In this document: positions 1-7,952 of the stretch, in pieces
Layout of the letters: each line of letters begins with the position of its first letter
Position numbering within the stretch: position 1 is the first letter of the stretch
DNA from: Calothrix sp. CSU_2_0
GTDB lineage: Bacteria > Cyanobacteriota > Cyanobacteriia > Cyanobacteriales > Nostocaceae
DNA: 54,767 nucleotides
Reading direction: 5' to 3'
Assembly (NCBI GenBank): GCA_012034595.1
Contig: JAAUPE010000034.1
Location: 1-54,767 of the forward strand
Notes under the pieces: generated by a model
Seen by the model: only the letters and a program-made list of their open reading frames with translations
Databases searched by the model: none
Told to the model about the DNA's origin: nothing
Translations under genes and position numbers: made by a program

Positions 1-115
1 TCCGGTGTTGGTGTGGGAGTCGGTGTTGGGGTAGGCTCCGGTGTTGGTGTTGGTGTGGGAGTCGGTGTTGGGGTAGGCTCCGGTGTTGGCGTGGGAGTTG
101 GTGTTGGTGCAGGTA
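1..115. repeat. Minisatellite coding for Pro-Thr-Pro-Glu linker
   Basis: Tandem GT-rich units (ggtgttggtgtgggagtcgg and variants, with a gtaggctcc spacer) lie on the plus strand. On the minus strand they encode (PT)n-PEPT repeats of the Calx-beta-like protein. The array continues beyond the window start. Confidence 0.8.
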
Positions 116-499
116 TTGCACCGTCGTTAATAGTAATAGTAATGGCATCCTCACCAGGTACAAAGCTGTAGCCAGTTACAGGATTAAGTTTATAAGTAAA
201 GCTTTCTGCTCCTTCCACCACATCGTCTTTAAAGATGGGTAATGTAACTGTTGCAGTTTGTGCATTTAACCTCAAAGTTACACCACTGGAGGTTGCATTA
301 GCTCTTACTAAACGAGCGCCATCAAATTTTGTTTCTGTGCTGAAAACATCAAATTCAGAGAGCGATCGCGCTACACCACTATCAAATGTAACTTCTAATC
401 CTCCTGCTGGTGGTGGTTCGCTTAGTTTGAATGTCAAAACTAGCTTGTCGTTATTTGCTTCAACTAATGTAGTCGGACTAGCAGTAAAACTAATAGTCG

Positions 500-650
500 G
501 CGTTGGTGTAGGAGCCGGGGTTGGTGTTGGAGTCGGTTCCGCGTTGGTGTAGGAGCCGGGGTTGGTGCTGGTGTTGGTTCCGGCGTTGGTGTAGGAGCCG
601 GAGTTGGTGCTGGTGTTGGTTCCGGTGTTGGGGTTGGTGCTGGAGTTGGT
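500..650. repeat. Second Pro/Thr-coding minisatellite, site of the frameshift
   Basis: Repeated units of the form ggtgtaggagccggggttgg encode [15 protein letters not shown] on the minus strand, linking two Calx-beta-like units. One copy lacks a g at about 540, which shifts the frame. Confidence 0.8.
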
Positions 651-1641
651 TCAACCTGACTGGGATTATCATAGAAGTTGACAGTCGCAGAACTGCTACT
701 TCCATCAACTGTATAACCTGTACCTGGTTGAACAGTATAGGCTACGCTTTGCTTTCCTTCAGCAATCCCATCATCAAAAACAGGTGCGCTTACTGTAGCA
801 ACTTGCGATTTGATGTTGAAGAAAAATCCTGTAAAGTCAAAGTCTCCTTCTGGTACATCGCCACCACTATATTCAAGTGCAAATAAGTCAAGTTGATTTA
901 ATGACTGAGCAATATTACCTTTTAGGTATACTCTTACACCTTCAGGTGGTGGTGGTTCGCTTAATTCAAATCTAAAGGTGAGTAAAGTACCTTGGGTTTC
1001 AACAAGAGTTGCAGTGTTGGTTGTAAATTTAACTGTTGGCATAGTTATTTATGTTGCGAGTAGGACATATCCAACTTGTATTGGCTGTGTTCAAGCGAAA
1101 AAATTGACCGATTCCGAAAAAATAATACATTGTATCTCTGTAGAAATATCATGGCATACCTATAACCAACAGCAGCCAAAACCTACCACTAGCAAATGTT
1201 TAGCTTTTATGCAGTTAATATAGTTGCTGCTTAAAAAACAAAAACAGAAACAGTAGCCGTTCAGGAATTTCTGATGCCGTTTAATATATGCCCAATTCGA
1301 TTAATTTCTACACCCAATGCTAAATCACGCTTTACATACTTTTCCCAGCAAACAAGTTGGATTACTTATTGAGAAAAAGTATTGATAGGCATAGCCCACA
1401 CTTACAAGGTTAACACTCCCAAAGCTTAAATGGACACATGTTTGTGAAGTTTACGTAAAGTATTTGCGCTTGAATATGCTCTCAGATGGTATTTATAAAT
1501 TCAGGGTGAGGATGAAAGAAAGCGGGTTTGCTTGTAACTGAACACAGTAATTTCCGATTATCACTAAGCAGAAACAAGATTTCTATACGAATGGTACTAA
1601 TATAAGCCGAAACTCTTATTTAGCTTCGTTTCCAGACTCCA

Positions 1642-1686
1642 GAGGAACCCTGCCTCCGGTCAATCAAGAAGGAGGCAGGGTTCCTC
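1642..1686. repeat. Perfect 16-bp inverted repeat (hairpin)
   Basis: gaggaaccctgcctcc (1642-1657) and its exact reverse complement (1671-1686) flank a 13-base loop. There is no U-run, so it looks like a dispersed palindromic repeat rather than a classical terminator. It could still end transcripts from the minus-strand MFS gene. Confidence 0.85.
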
Positions 1687-1696
1687 CAAGGAGCGG

Positions 1697-1718
1697 TTCC
1701 CAGCCTGGAGCCTGGGAA
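1697..1718. repeat. Small palindromic repeat ttcccag...ctgggaa
   Basis: Seven-base arms ttcccag (1697-1703) and ctgggaa (1712-1718) flank cctggagc. It lies 10 bases after the larger hairpin, and the two look like one composite repeat element of a kind common in cyanobacterial intergenic DNA. Confidence 0.7.
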
Positions 1719-1901
1719 GCAGTCAGGGTAAGGGCTGTGTCTTAACTTAGTGCCATTCATTTCTAGACAAAATGAGAAGCTTTATATTTCTTTTATAAAC
1801 ACGCTCTCGGAAAAATTATTGATGCTGTGCAAATTTTGCACGAAGAATGCAATAATCATTAGTTGATTTTACTGCCTAATTATAAATTATTGCTATAAAT
1901 A

Positions 1902-3227
1902 TTACTTGATTTTGTTTGAATTTATCGGTATGGTATTCGGTAAAGAGTCTTCAACTTTTTGTAAGGTAGGCACTGCATATCCAATCAGCCCTACTAACAT
2001 AACGCAAATTGCCATCATCACAAATAGCACAGTGATACCAGAACCAACCCCAGTGCCGAAGAAATTTCCCAAAATTGGTGCTAAGTTTCCAGTTGGTTGC
2101 ATGGCTGGCTCAAAGATTTTATCAGCTAAAAAGCCAGCAATTAATGGCGCGATCGCAGAAACAGCGATACCAATAAGTTGATCTGCGGCTAATACTCGTC
2201 CTTGAAGTTCGGTTGGTATTTTTGTATACCAAATTGCATTACTCGAACTGTAAAACATGGGCATGAGCGCGGTAGTTAAAAAATGAGAAACCATCCATAC
2301 CGGGGCTGTTGAGGCAATACCAAGGATAATTTTAAAGAAACCATGCCCAATAAAACCGAGTAACATTCCGTGGATGCGGCGTTGAAATCCTCCCCAAACC
2401 CCAATGATGATAGCACCTACCACACCCCCAATGCCCGCAGCAGCAGTGACAGTACCGAGAATTTCCGAGTTGCCACCTGTACGAGCAAGAATCATCGGGC
2501 TATAGAGGGCTTTGGTGATATCGTTGGGTATGGCAAATAAAGTAAATGCGATCGCCATTGCGGTTAAGGAAGGATTTGCCCAAATGTATCGAAAGCCAAA
2601 GGTTAGTTTTTGCCACAGGGTTTCTGTTGTTTCTATATCATTATTCTCGTTGATTATTTTTATGGGAGACGGTTGAGGAATTTTGACAATAAATAATGTG
2701 ACAAAGGCAGCAACAAAGGTGATTAGATCGATCCAAAATATACTTTGCAAGCCAAAACGCGGATACAGAAACCCGGCTAAAGCAGGAGAAAAAATTGCTG
2801 CACCATAATTAACCGCGCTACCTAAGCTTTCGGCACGGGTATATTGTTCTTGGGGAACTAGCAGAGAAATCGAAGCTGAATAAGCCAGGATTTGTAACTG
2901 TCCAAAGGCTCCATACAGGCTAACTATGACGTATAAATGCCATACCTGTAGCTGCTGGGTGAGATATAATAATGCCACTGCCAAAGTACACAAAAATGCT
3001 GCGGTTTCACCCAAAAGCATCAAATATCTGCGATTGTAGCGGTCTACAGCAATCCCGGCAACAGTGGTGACTAAGAGTTTTGGGAGTTGGGCAAAAAAAC
3101 CAACTAATATCAAAGCTGTTGCTGAACCTGTTTTTTCCCATACCCAAATTGTCAGCGCGAACACTGTCATAAAACTGCCGACGGTTGATACCATCTGCCC
3201 CAACCAAATGATTATAAAAGTTCGCAT
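1902..3227 (-). CDS. MFS transporter, probable siderophore or drug exporter
   Basis: The 441-residue protein is strongly hydrophobic with about 12 predicted membrane helices. The cytoplasmic loop 2-3 signature GIAVDRYNRRYLM (about residues 57-69) is the MFS motif A, and a polar central loop (about residues 188-205, INENNDIETTE) separates the two halves. The general pattern matches the MFS_3/EntS-like exporter branch. It sits 263 bases downstream of a TonB-dependent siderophore receptor on the same strand, a pairing that suggests export of a siderophore or related metabolite across the inner membrane. The substrate cannot be read from the sequence. The start at 3227 (MRTFIIIWLGQMVS) puts the first helix right at the N-terminus, as expected. 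Confidence 0.85.
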   Translation of the reverse strand: MRTFIIIWLGQMVSTVGSFMTVFALTIWVWEKTGSATALILVGFFAQLPKLLVTTVAGIAVDRYNRRYLMLLGETAAFLCTLAVALLYLTQQLQVWHLYVIVSLYGAFGQLQILAYSASISLLVPQEQYTRAESLGSAVNYGAAIFSPALAGFLYPRFGLQSIFWIDLITFVAAFVTLFIVKIPQPSPIKIINENNDIETTETLWQKLTFGFRYIWANPSLTAMAIAFTLFAIPNDITKALYSPMILARTGGNSEILGTVTAAAGIGGVVGAIIIGVWGGFQRRIHGMLLGFIGHGFFKIILGIASTAPVWMVSHFLTTALMPMFYSSSNAIWYTKIPTELQGRVLAADQLIGIAVSAIAPLIAGFLADKIFEPAMQPTGNLAPILGNFFGTGVGSGITVLFVMMAICVMLVGLIGYAVPTLQKVEDSLPNTIPINSNKIK

Positions 3228-3311
3228 TTTGGGTTTTTACACTATTGAGCAACACATCCAGGATATGAGACGCGATGTATCATATCATGTTCGGTAAATT
3301 AGTTATAAAAC

Positions 3312-3379
3312 GTCATTGCGTAGTTTACTTCCCCGCAGGGGTATGGAACCTGCGATTGCTTCACTTCGTTCGCAATGAC
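3312..3379. repeat. Inverted repeat gtcattgcg...cgcaatgac
   Basis: Nine-base perfect arms (3312-3320 and 3371-3379) enclose a GC-richer body with an inner palindrome ccccgcagggg. It lies between the TonB receptor and the MFS gene and resembles the short non-coding MITE-like repeats scattered through cyanobacterial genomes. Confidence 0.75.
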
Positions 3380-3490
3380 AAGTGTTTATCCGAACTTGAT
3401 ATCACATCTCTACAGCATTTATCGGTGAAATTCTTTTTTTTCCAGTTGATGTTATTTGCTCCTCCTAAATTCTGACCCATGACTCCTGAC

Positions 3491-6103
3491 TTAAAATTCA
3501 AATGAGATGCTGCCAGATACGGTAAAAGGCGCACCAGGGACTACACGGACGATATCACGCGCACCCTCAAAGTATTCTTTATCAAAGAGGTTTTGGAAAT
3601 TTAGGGCAGCACGGAAGTTGTCACGTCGATAAAATATTGATGCATCGGTGCGCCAATATCCAGGTAAGGTAAAGGTATTGAGTAAGTTACCTTGTCGTTC
3701 ACCTTGGTTGAAAACACCAACCCCAACACCTAATCCTTTTAAGCTACCAGATTGTAATTCGTAGCTAGTCCACAACCCGAATGCATTTTTGGGGACATTT
3801 TGCAACTGTTTACCGTTAAAGTTAGTACGATTATCTTCACTAATTTCGGTATCAGTATAGGAATAGCTAGCTGCAAGGTTCCAACCGGGGACTATTTCAC
3901 CAGCTACATCTAACTCAATCCCCCGACTGCGTTGTTTCCCGATTTGGATTTGTGACAGGGGTTCGCTTAATCCTTGAGCGGCTACATTAGTACGTTCCAG
4001 ATTGTAAAATGCCAGAGTAGCAGAAACGCGATCGCCTAAATCAGCTTTCACCCCAACTTCGTATTGAGTTCCCCGTTCGGGTTTAAATGGTTCACCAATT
4101 AAAGATTCTCCGGTTTGTTCATTTACAAGAATGCGAGTTCTGCCGATAACGGGGGTAAATGACTTGCTGTAACTGGCATAAAATGATAAGTTTTCGCTCG
4201 GCTTAATGACTAAACCAACACGAGGACTAAAGACACTATCATTACGTTCAAAGCTTTCGTCAGGGTTGAGTAAATCTTCGTATCTTTGTTCAGAAAAATC
4301 AAAGCGACCACCCAATACAAAGATAATATTTTTGCTGAGGGAAATTTGGTTTTGGGCGTACAAACCTATGGTATTTTTCCGAATATCTGTGTCACCAAAG
4401 GGAATTGAAAATCGACCCAGACTTTGAGGACGATAAACGGGATTGAAAATATCAATTGCGGCTAATTGGGTAAAGTTAATTTTGTCTTTTGAGCTTTCTC
4501 TGGCAACATCAACACCAAATAATAATTCGTGTTTAATACTTCCTGTATTGAACTTACCCGATAAATTGGTGTTAAAGGAAATACTTGACAAACTACTGGG
4601 ATTGTCTACCAAAAAACGCCTGACTGTACGTCCATCGCGGTTTAATCCATCTGGTGTTCCAGAATTAGAAATGGGTATTACTCCTGTATTTTCGGGAATA
4701 TCTAAAGATGAACCAGAAAATTCATTTCTGATTGTCCAATCTGGACTCAAGCGATGCTCTAATTGATATCCCAAGCGAGTTACAGTTGCTTCACTTTGAG
4801 ACAAAGATGGTTCACCTAAGTTAGCATTGAGGGGAACTTTACCTCTGGGATTGTCAATTACTGTCCCCGATGCTGGTAAATCGGGTGCTGTATTGAAAGA
4901 TTGATATTTGAGATATTCAATGTCAGCAATTAATGTTGTATCTTTCGTACCAATTAATCTCACGCTGGGAGATATAAAAAAGGAATTATTATTTTCAAAT
5001 TTTTTAAAACTTTCAGCGCTTTGATAAGCTGAATTTAAGCGGTAAGCAACGCCATCTTTACCTAATGGTCCAGAAATATCGATGCTGGGACGATGTAATC
5101 CAAATTGTCCAACTTGATATTCAACTGAGTAGAAAGGTTCATCTAGGGGCTTTTTTGTGACTAAGTTAACTACCCCTCCTAAATCTCCCCTACCAAACAA
5201 AACTGATGCTGGACCTTTTAAGAGTTCTACTCGTTCGACGTTACTAATTTCACTATTAAAACGCAGGGTTTCATCCCTAATTCCATTCCGCAAAATATTA
5301 GTTGATTCAAAACCACGAATTACTGGGTTTAAAGCAGGTGCTTGGGAAGAAGAACGTCCTGTATTCGCACTACTTGTATTTTTGAACACTTCCCCAATAC
5401 TCCGTGTTCCTTGGTCTTTGATAATCTCTTGGGGAATAACTTGAATTGCTTGGGGAACGTTAATGATTGGGGTATCGGTACGAGTACCAATCGATGAATT
5501 CGGAACTCTATAAGTTGGTCGTAATTGTTCCCCAACAACGCTGAGTTCGATTGGTTCTTCTGGTTCTTCTGGTTCTTCTGGTTTGGTACTACTTTCCGGT
5601 GGTTGGGGTGTTTCTGTTGGTTGTGGAGTTAGTGTTGGGGATGGTGTTGGTGTTTCGGTTGGTTGTGGAGTTGGGGTTGGTGTTGGTGTTTCTGTTGGAG
5701 TTTCAGAAATAATATCGACTGAGAATTCCTGACCTTTTTGACGAATGTTAACCTTGGGTAGATTTTTTACTCCTGTGACTTCAATTTCAACTGTATTAGG
5801 GTCAACCTGACTAATAAATATCTCAGCAATTTCAGCAGTAGGATTTTTGGTAACGAAAGATTTCCTTCCTGTGAGTTGAAGTTGGGTATTGGGAATTGTG
5901 ACGATAAAGGTTTTATCTTCAACGCTTGTTTTTGGAATTAAAGATGCTTGTTGGGGAATTTTTAAAACAATTTCTATACCTTTGTCAGTGTCATAAAGTT
6001 CCACATCCGTGATGGGAACTGGAGCCGCTAAAACTGGCTGTGATGCTAAAAGACTTATGATGCTGGAAGCTCCAACTGATAACCGCCAATTATCCCATGC
6101 CAT
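3491..6103 (-). CDS. TonB-dependent siderophore receptor with N-terminal AMIN domain
   Basis: The 870-residue outer-membrane protein starts with a signal peptide (MAWDNWRLSVGAS...PVLAAPVP). An AMIN-like domain follows (about residues 32-136, VELYDTDKGIEIVLKIP). Next is a Pro/Thr linker (about 138-185), then a possible TonB box near ELSVVGE. The plug domain (about 210-330) has the siderophore-receptor phrases INVPQAIQVIPQEI and PVIRGFESTNILRNGIRD. A 22-strand-type barrel ends in the aromatic SGSISFEF. The barrel includes the NIGLYAQ/ERGTQYEVGVK elements of the FhuA/FoxA-like family (hydroxamate-type siderophores). An AMIN domain fused to a TonB receptor is a cyanobacterial trait; AMIN domains bind cell-wall layers. 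The start is supported by aggaagtagggaag just upstream. The gene lies between the type I secretion operon and the MFS exporter. No convincing Fur box was found. Confidence 0.92.
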   Translation of the reverse strand: MAWDNWRLSVGASSIISLLASQPVLAAPVPITDVELYDTDKGIEIVLKIPQQASLIPKTSVEDKTFIVTIPNTQLQLTGRKSFVTKNPTAEIAEIFISQVDPNTVEIEVTGVKNLPKVNIRQKGQEFSVDIISETPTETPTPTPTPQPTETPTPSPTLTPQPTETPQPPESSTKPEEPEEPEEPIELSVVGEQLRPTYRVPNSSIGTRTDTPIINVPQAIQVIPQEIIKDQGTRSIGEVFKNTSSANTGRSSSQAPALNPVIRGFESTNILRNGIRDETLRFNSEISNVERVELLKGPASVLFGRGDLGGVVNLVTKKPLDEPFYSVEYQVGQFGLHRPSIDISGPLGKDGVAYRLNSAYQSAESFKKFENNNSFFISPSVRLIGTKDTTLIADIEYLKYQSFNTAPDLPASGTVIDNPRGKVPLNANLGEPSLSQSEATVTRLGYQLEHRLSPDWTIRNEFSGSSLDIPENTGVIPISNSGTPDGLNRDGRTVRRFLVDNPSSLSSISFNTNLSGKFNTGSIKHELLFGVDVARESSKDKINFTQLAAIDIFNPVYRPQSLGRFSIPFGDTDIRKNTIGLYAQNQISLSKNIIFVLGGRFDFSEQRYEDLLNPDESFERNDSVFSPRVGLVIKPSENLSFYASYSKSFTPVIGRTRILVNEQTGESLIGEPFKPERGTQYEVGVKADLGDRVSATLAFYNLERTNVAAQGLSEPLSQIQIGKQRSRGIELDVAGEIVPGWNLAASYSYTDTEISEDNRTNFNGKQLQNVPKNAFGLWTSYELQSGSLKGLGVGVGVFNQGERQGNLLNTFTLPGYWRTDASIFYRRDNFRAALNFQNLFDKEYFEGARDIVRVVPGAPFTVSGSISFEF

Positions 6104-6244
6104 ACTTCCCTACTTCCTCTTTTACAAAATCAATTTGGTTTGGAATGACAGCAAAACCCTCGAAAGCTTCACTCCTCAATTTTAGGGAGTATTTTTTTTG
6201 CTTATCTCTGCTGTGATTTTTTTGACCTTCATATTCTCACCACA

Positions 6245-7783
6245 TTAACGGACAAATTTCAAGCTTTCTGATGTCTTTGCGAAGAAATCAGTAAAGATAC
6301 TCATAATAGTCCGCTCTCGTATCTTGATGTTGGCACTTAAAGACATACCTGACTGTAAAGTTATTTTGCGTCCGTTAACTGTAAGGGATTGGTTATCGAG
6401 TTTGACTTTGGCAGGAAAGGTATAGTAGGGCTGAATTTGGGTTGGTGGCAGAGCATCGGAACCAATCCAAGTGAGAGTACCTTTGATATCACCAAATTCG
6501 CTGTAGGGAAACGAATCAATCCGCACATCAACCCGCATTCCTTCTCGCACAAAGCCAATATCTTGGTTAGTTATGGAAACTTTGGCAACTAAATCTGTCT
6601 CCGGGACAATTTTGAGGACGGGTTCGACGGAATTTGTCACAAAACCGGGAGTATTGGCTTTGAGGTCGAATACTATTCCATCTACGGGGGATTTGACGAC
6701 GCTGTACTTGAGGTTTTGACTTGCTTGGCTGATTTGACTGTCGATTTCCGCAATACGTTTATTGTTCTCGACAATAGCTTTAGTCAATTGACCGTCAATT
6801 TCGGCGATTCTTTGACTATTGGTGGTGATCCGAATAGTTAAATCCCTTTTATCTATAGCTTGGGTGTTTTCCACCTTTGCACCAGCTTGGGCGATCGCAG
6901 CTGCTAAACGAATTTTTTCTTCTTGAAGTTGTGCAATTTCTGCACGATTGCTATCTACTTCTTGTTGCTGGTTTAAATATTGAATCCTACTAATACCCCC
7001 TTCTACGGCTAATATGGTTAAATCTGTAAGAATTTTAGCGTTGATTGCCAACTTTTTTTGATTAGCTTGGAGTTTTATCTCTGCTTGGGTGAGTTGTTTT
7101 TGCAACTGGTTAATCTCTAATTTGGCTGCTGTTACTCGCGATGTCGCTTCTTGTTGTTCGGATGTAACTCGTTGCTGTTGTTCCCCACTTAAGGACATGC
7201 CGTTAGTTTTACCATCAAATTGCGCTTGAAATAGTCGATTTTCCGCAGTTAATGCCGCTCGACTTTTTGTCAGACTGACAAATTGCGGCGGAATTGGGAC
7301 GCTAGGCAAGGATTGTTCTTTGCCTGTTATTTGCGATTGATAAAATTGATTTTCCTGTTGTAAGGAAGCGTAAATTTTCTTTAAAGATGCTAATTGGGAT
7401 TGGGAAACTGTTGGGTCTAAGCTTACAAGTAAATCACCTTTTTTGACTCGCTGCCCATCTTTGACATGGATAATTTTTACCACACCTTCGATGGGAGCTT
7501 GCACTTCTTTAACATTTCCTTGGGGTTCTAATTTCCCTTGGGCTGGAATTGCTTCTTCGATTTTGGCGACGCAAGCCCAAATAACTGTACCTGCTGTCAC
7601 AATCATTAGTGACCACAAAATTGCCCGCGACCAAGAGGAGGATTGTTTGACCATCAGGGGATGTTCAAAGGAAGAATCACCAAGACTATTGTTAGGTGCT
7701 GTTGGGGGTGGTGGTGTTGGAGGTTGTGGGGAGTTGACTCTGCCGTTTTGTTGGGCTGTTGCGGTATTGCTATCTTTAGTCAT
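6245..7783 (-). CDS. HlyD-family membrane fusion protein of a type I secretion system
   Basis: This periplasmic adaptor links the inner-membrane ABC exporter to a TolC-like outer-membrane channel. The order is a Pro-rich cytoplasmic N-terminus, one membrane helix (AILWSLMIVTAGTVIWACVAKIEE), and a biotinyl-lipoyl half (GKLEPQGNVKEVQAPIEGVV...GDLLVSLDPT). A long coiled-coil region rich in Gln/Glu/Ala follows (about residues 140-345 from this start), then the second lipoyl half (VVKSPVDGIVFDLKANTPG) and a beta-barrel C-terminus. I chose MTKDSNTATAQQ at 7783. A frame opening 42 bases earlier would start inside a palindromic repeat (7818-7834), which makes it unlikely. The protein is 512 residues. 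It is the last gene of the operon PPIase-ABC-HlyD. Confidence 0.9.
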   Translation of the reverse strand: MTKDSNTATAQQNGRVNSPQPPTPPPPTAPNNSLGDSSFEHPLMVKQSSSWSRAILWSLMIVTAGTVIWACVAKIEEAIPAQGKLEPQGNVKEVQAPIEGVVKIIHVKDGQRVKKGDLLVSLDPTVSQSQLASLKKIYASLQQENQFYQSQITGKEQSLPSVPIPPQFVSLTKSRAALTAENRLFQAQFDGKTNGMSLSGEQQQRVTSEQQEATSRVTAAKLEINQLQKQLTQAEIKLQANQKKLAINAKILTDLTILAVEGGISRIQYLNQQQEVDSNRAEIAQLQEEKIRLAAAIAQAGAKVENTQAIDKRDLTIRITTNSQRIAEIDGQLTKAIVENNKRIAEIDSQISQASQNLKYSVVKSPVDGIVFDLKANTPGFVTNSVEPVLKIVPETDLVAKVSITNQDIGFVREGMRVDVRIDSFPYSEFGDIKGTLTWIGSDALPPTQIQPYYTFPAKVKLDNQSLTVNGRKITLQSGMSLSANIKIRERTIMSIFTDFFAKTSESLKFVR

Positions 7784-7817
7784 ATTTAATACTGATAGAA
7801 GTTGCGTAATTAGTAGT

Positions 7818-7834
7818 GCGGGCATCTTGCCCGC
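7818..7834. repeat. Short palindrome gcgggcatcttgcccgc
   Basis: Seven-base arms (gcgggca and tgcccgc) flank tct. It lies in the gap between the ABC exporter and HlyD genes and looks like a dispersed cyanobacterial repeat. Confidence 0.7.
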
Positions 7835-7952
7835 TTCTTTTTTCTGCTCGCTTCAGAATTTGAATTAAATAAAATACAAATATTGATTGTATAGATTGAT
7901 TTCGAGTTAGGCTCAACCTACAAAAAATTGTATGTTAATAAATCCTCTTTCC

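Larger units (their letters stand above)
1..1042 (-). pseudogene. Calx-beta-like repeat protein with Pro/Thr linkers, frameshifted and cut by the window edge
   Basis: Read from 1042 downwards, the frame opens MPTVKFTTNTATLVE and forms a roughly 115-residue beta-sandwich-like unit (FELSEPPPPEGVRV, then an acidic VFDDGIAEG turn). A Pro/Thr/Glu linker and a second homologous unit follow (about positions 130-490, FKLSEPPPAGGLEV, FKDDVVEGAESF), then a second PT linker that runs off the window. The repeat unit and DDGxAEG turn resemble Calx-beta domains of large cyanobacterial surface or secreted proteins; this is inferred from pattern. The frame breaks at about 540: the plus strand reads ttccgcgttgg where the sister repeat has ttccggcgttgg, so one base is missing and the linker passes into an Arg/Leu/His-rich tail. 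Restoring the base joins the two units perfectly. No signal peptide is seen at this start. It may be a sequencing slip or true slippage in the minisatellite. Confidence 0.7.
1043..1901. other. Intergenic region between the Calx-beta gene and the MFS exporter
   Basis: This 859-base stretch has no convincing gene. It contains the 5' side of the Calx-beta gene and the 3' side of the MFS gene, plus two strong inverted repeats at 1642-1686 and 1697-1718. The rest is AT-rich and I see nothing in it. Confidence 0.6.

Noticed and set aside
235-552. Plus-strand Val/Gly-rich reading frame at the window start
   Set aside because: It is the antisense of the Pro/Thr linker and Calx-beta unit; the minus frame has clear domain structure.
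6170-6200. Terminator-like hairpin actcc...ggagt followed by a T-run
   Set aside because: The T-run follows it on the plus strand, but no plus-strand gene lies upstream; the arms are only five bases. The genes on both sides are on the minus strand.
6104-6244. Fur box upstream of the TonB receptor
   Set aside because: No GATAATGATAATCATTATC-like sequence with acceptable match was found by eye.
7784-7825. Longer N-terminus for the HlyD protein
   Set aside because: The extra 14 residues begin inside the gcgggca palindrome and lack family resemblance; MTKDSN is the likelier start.
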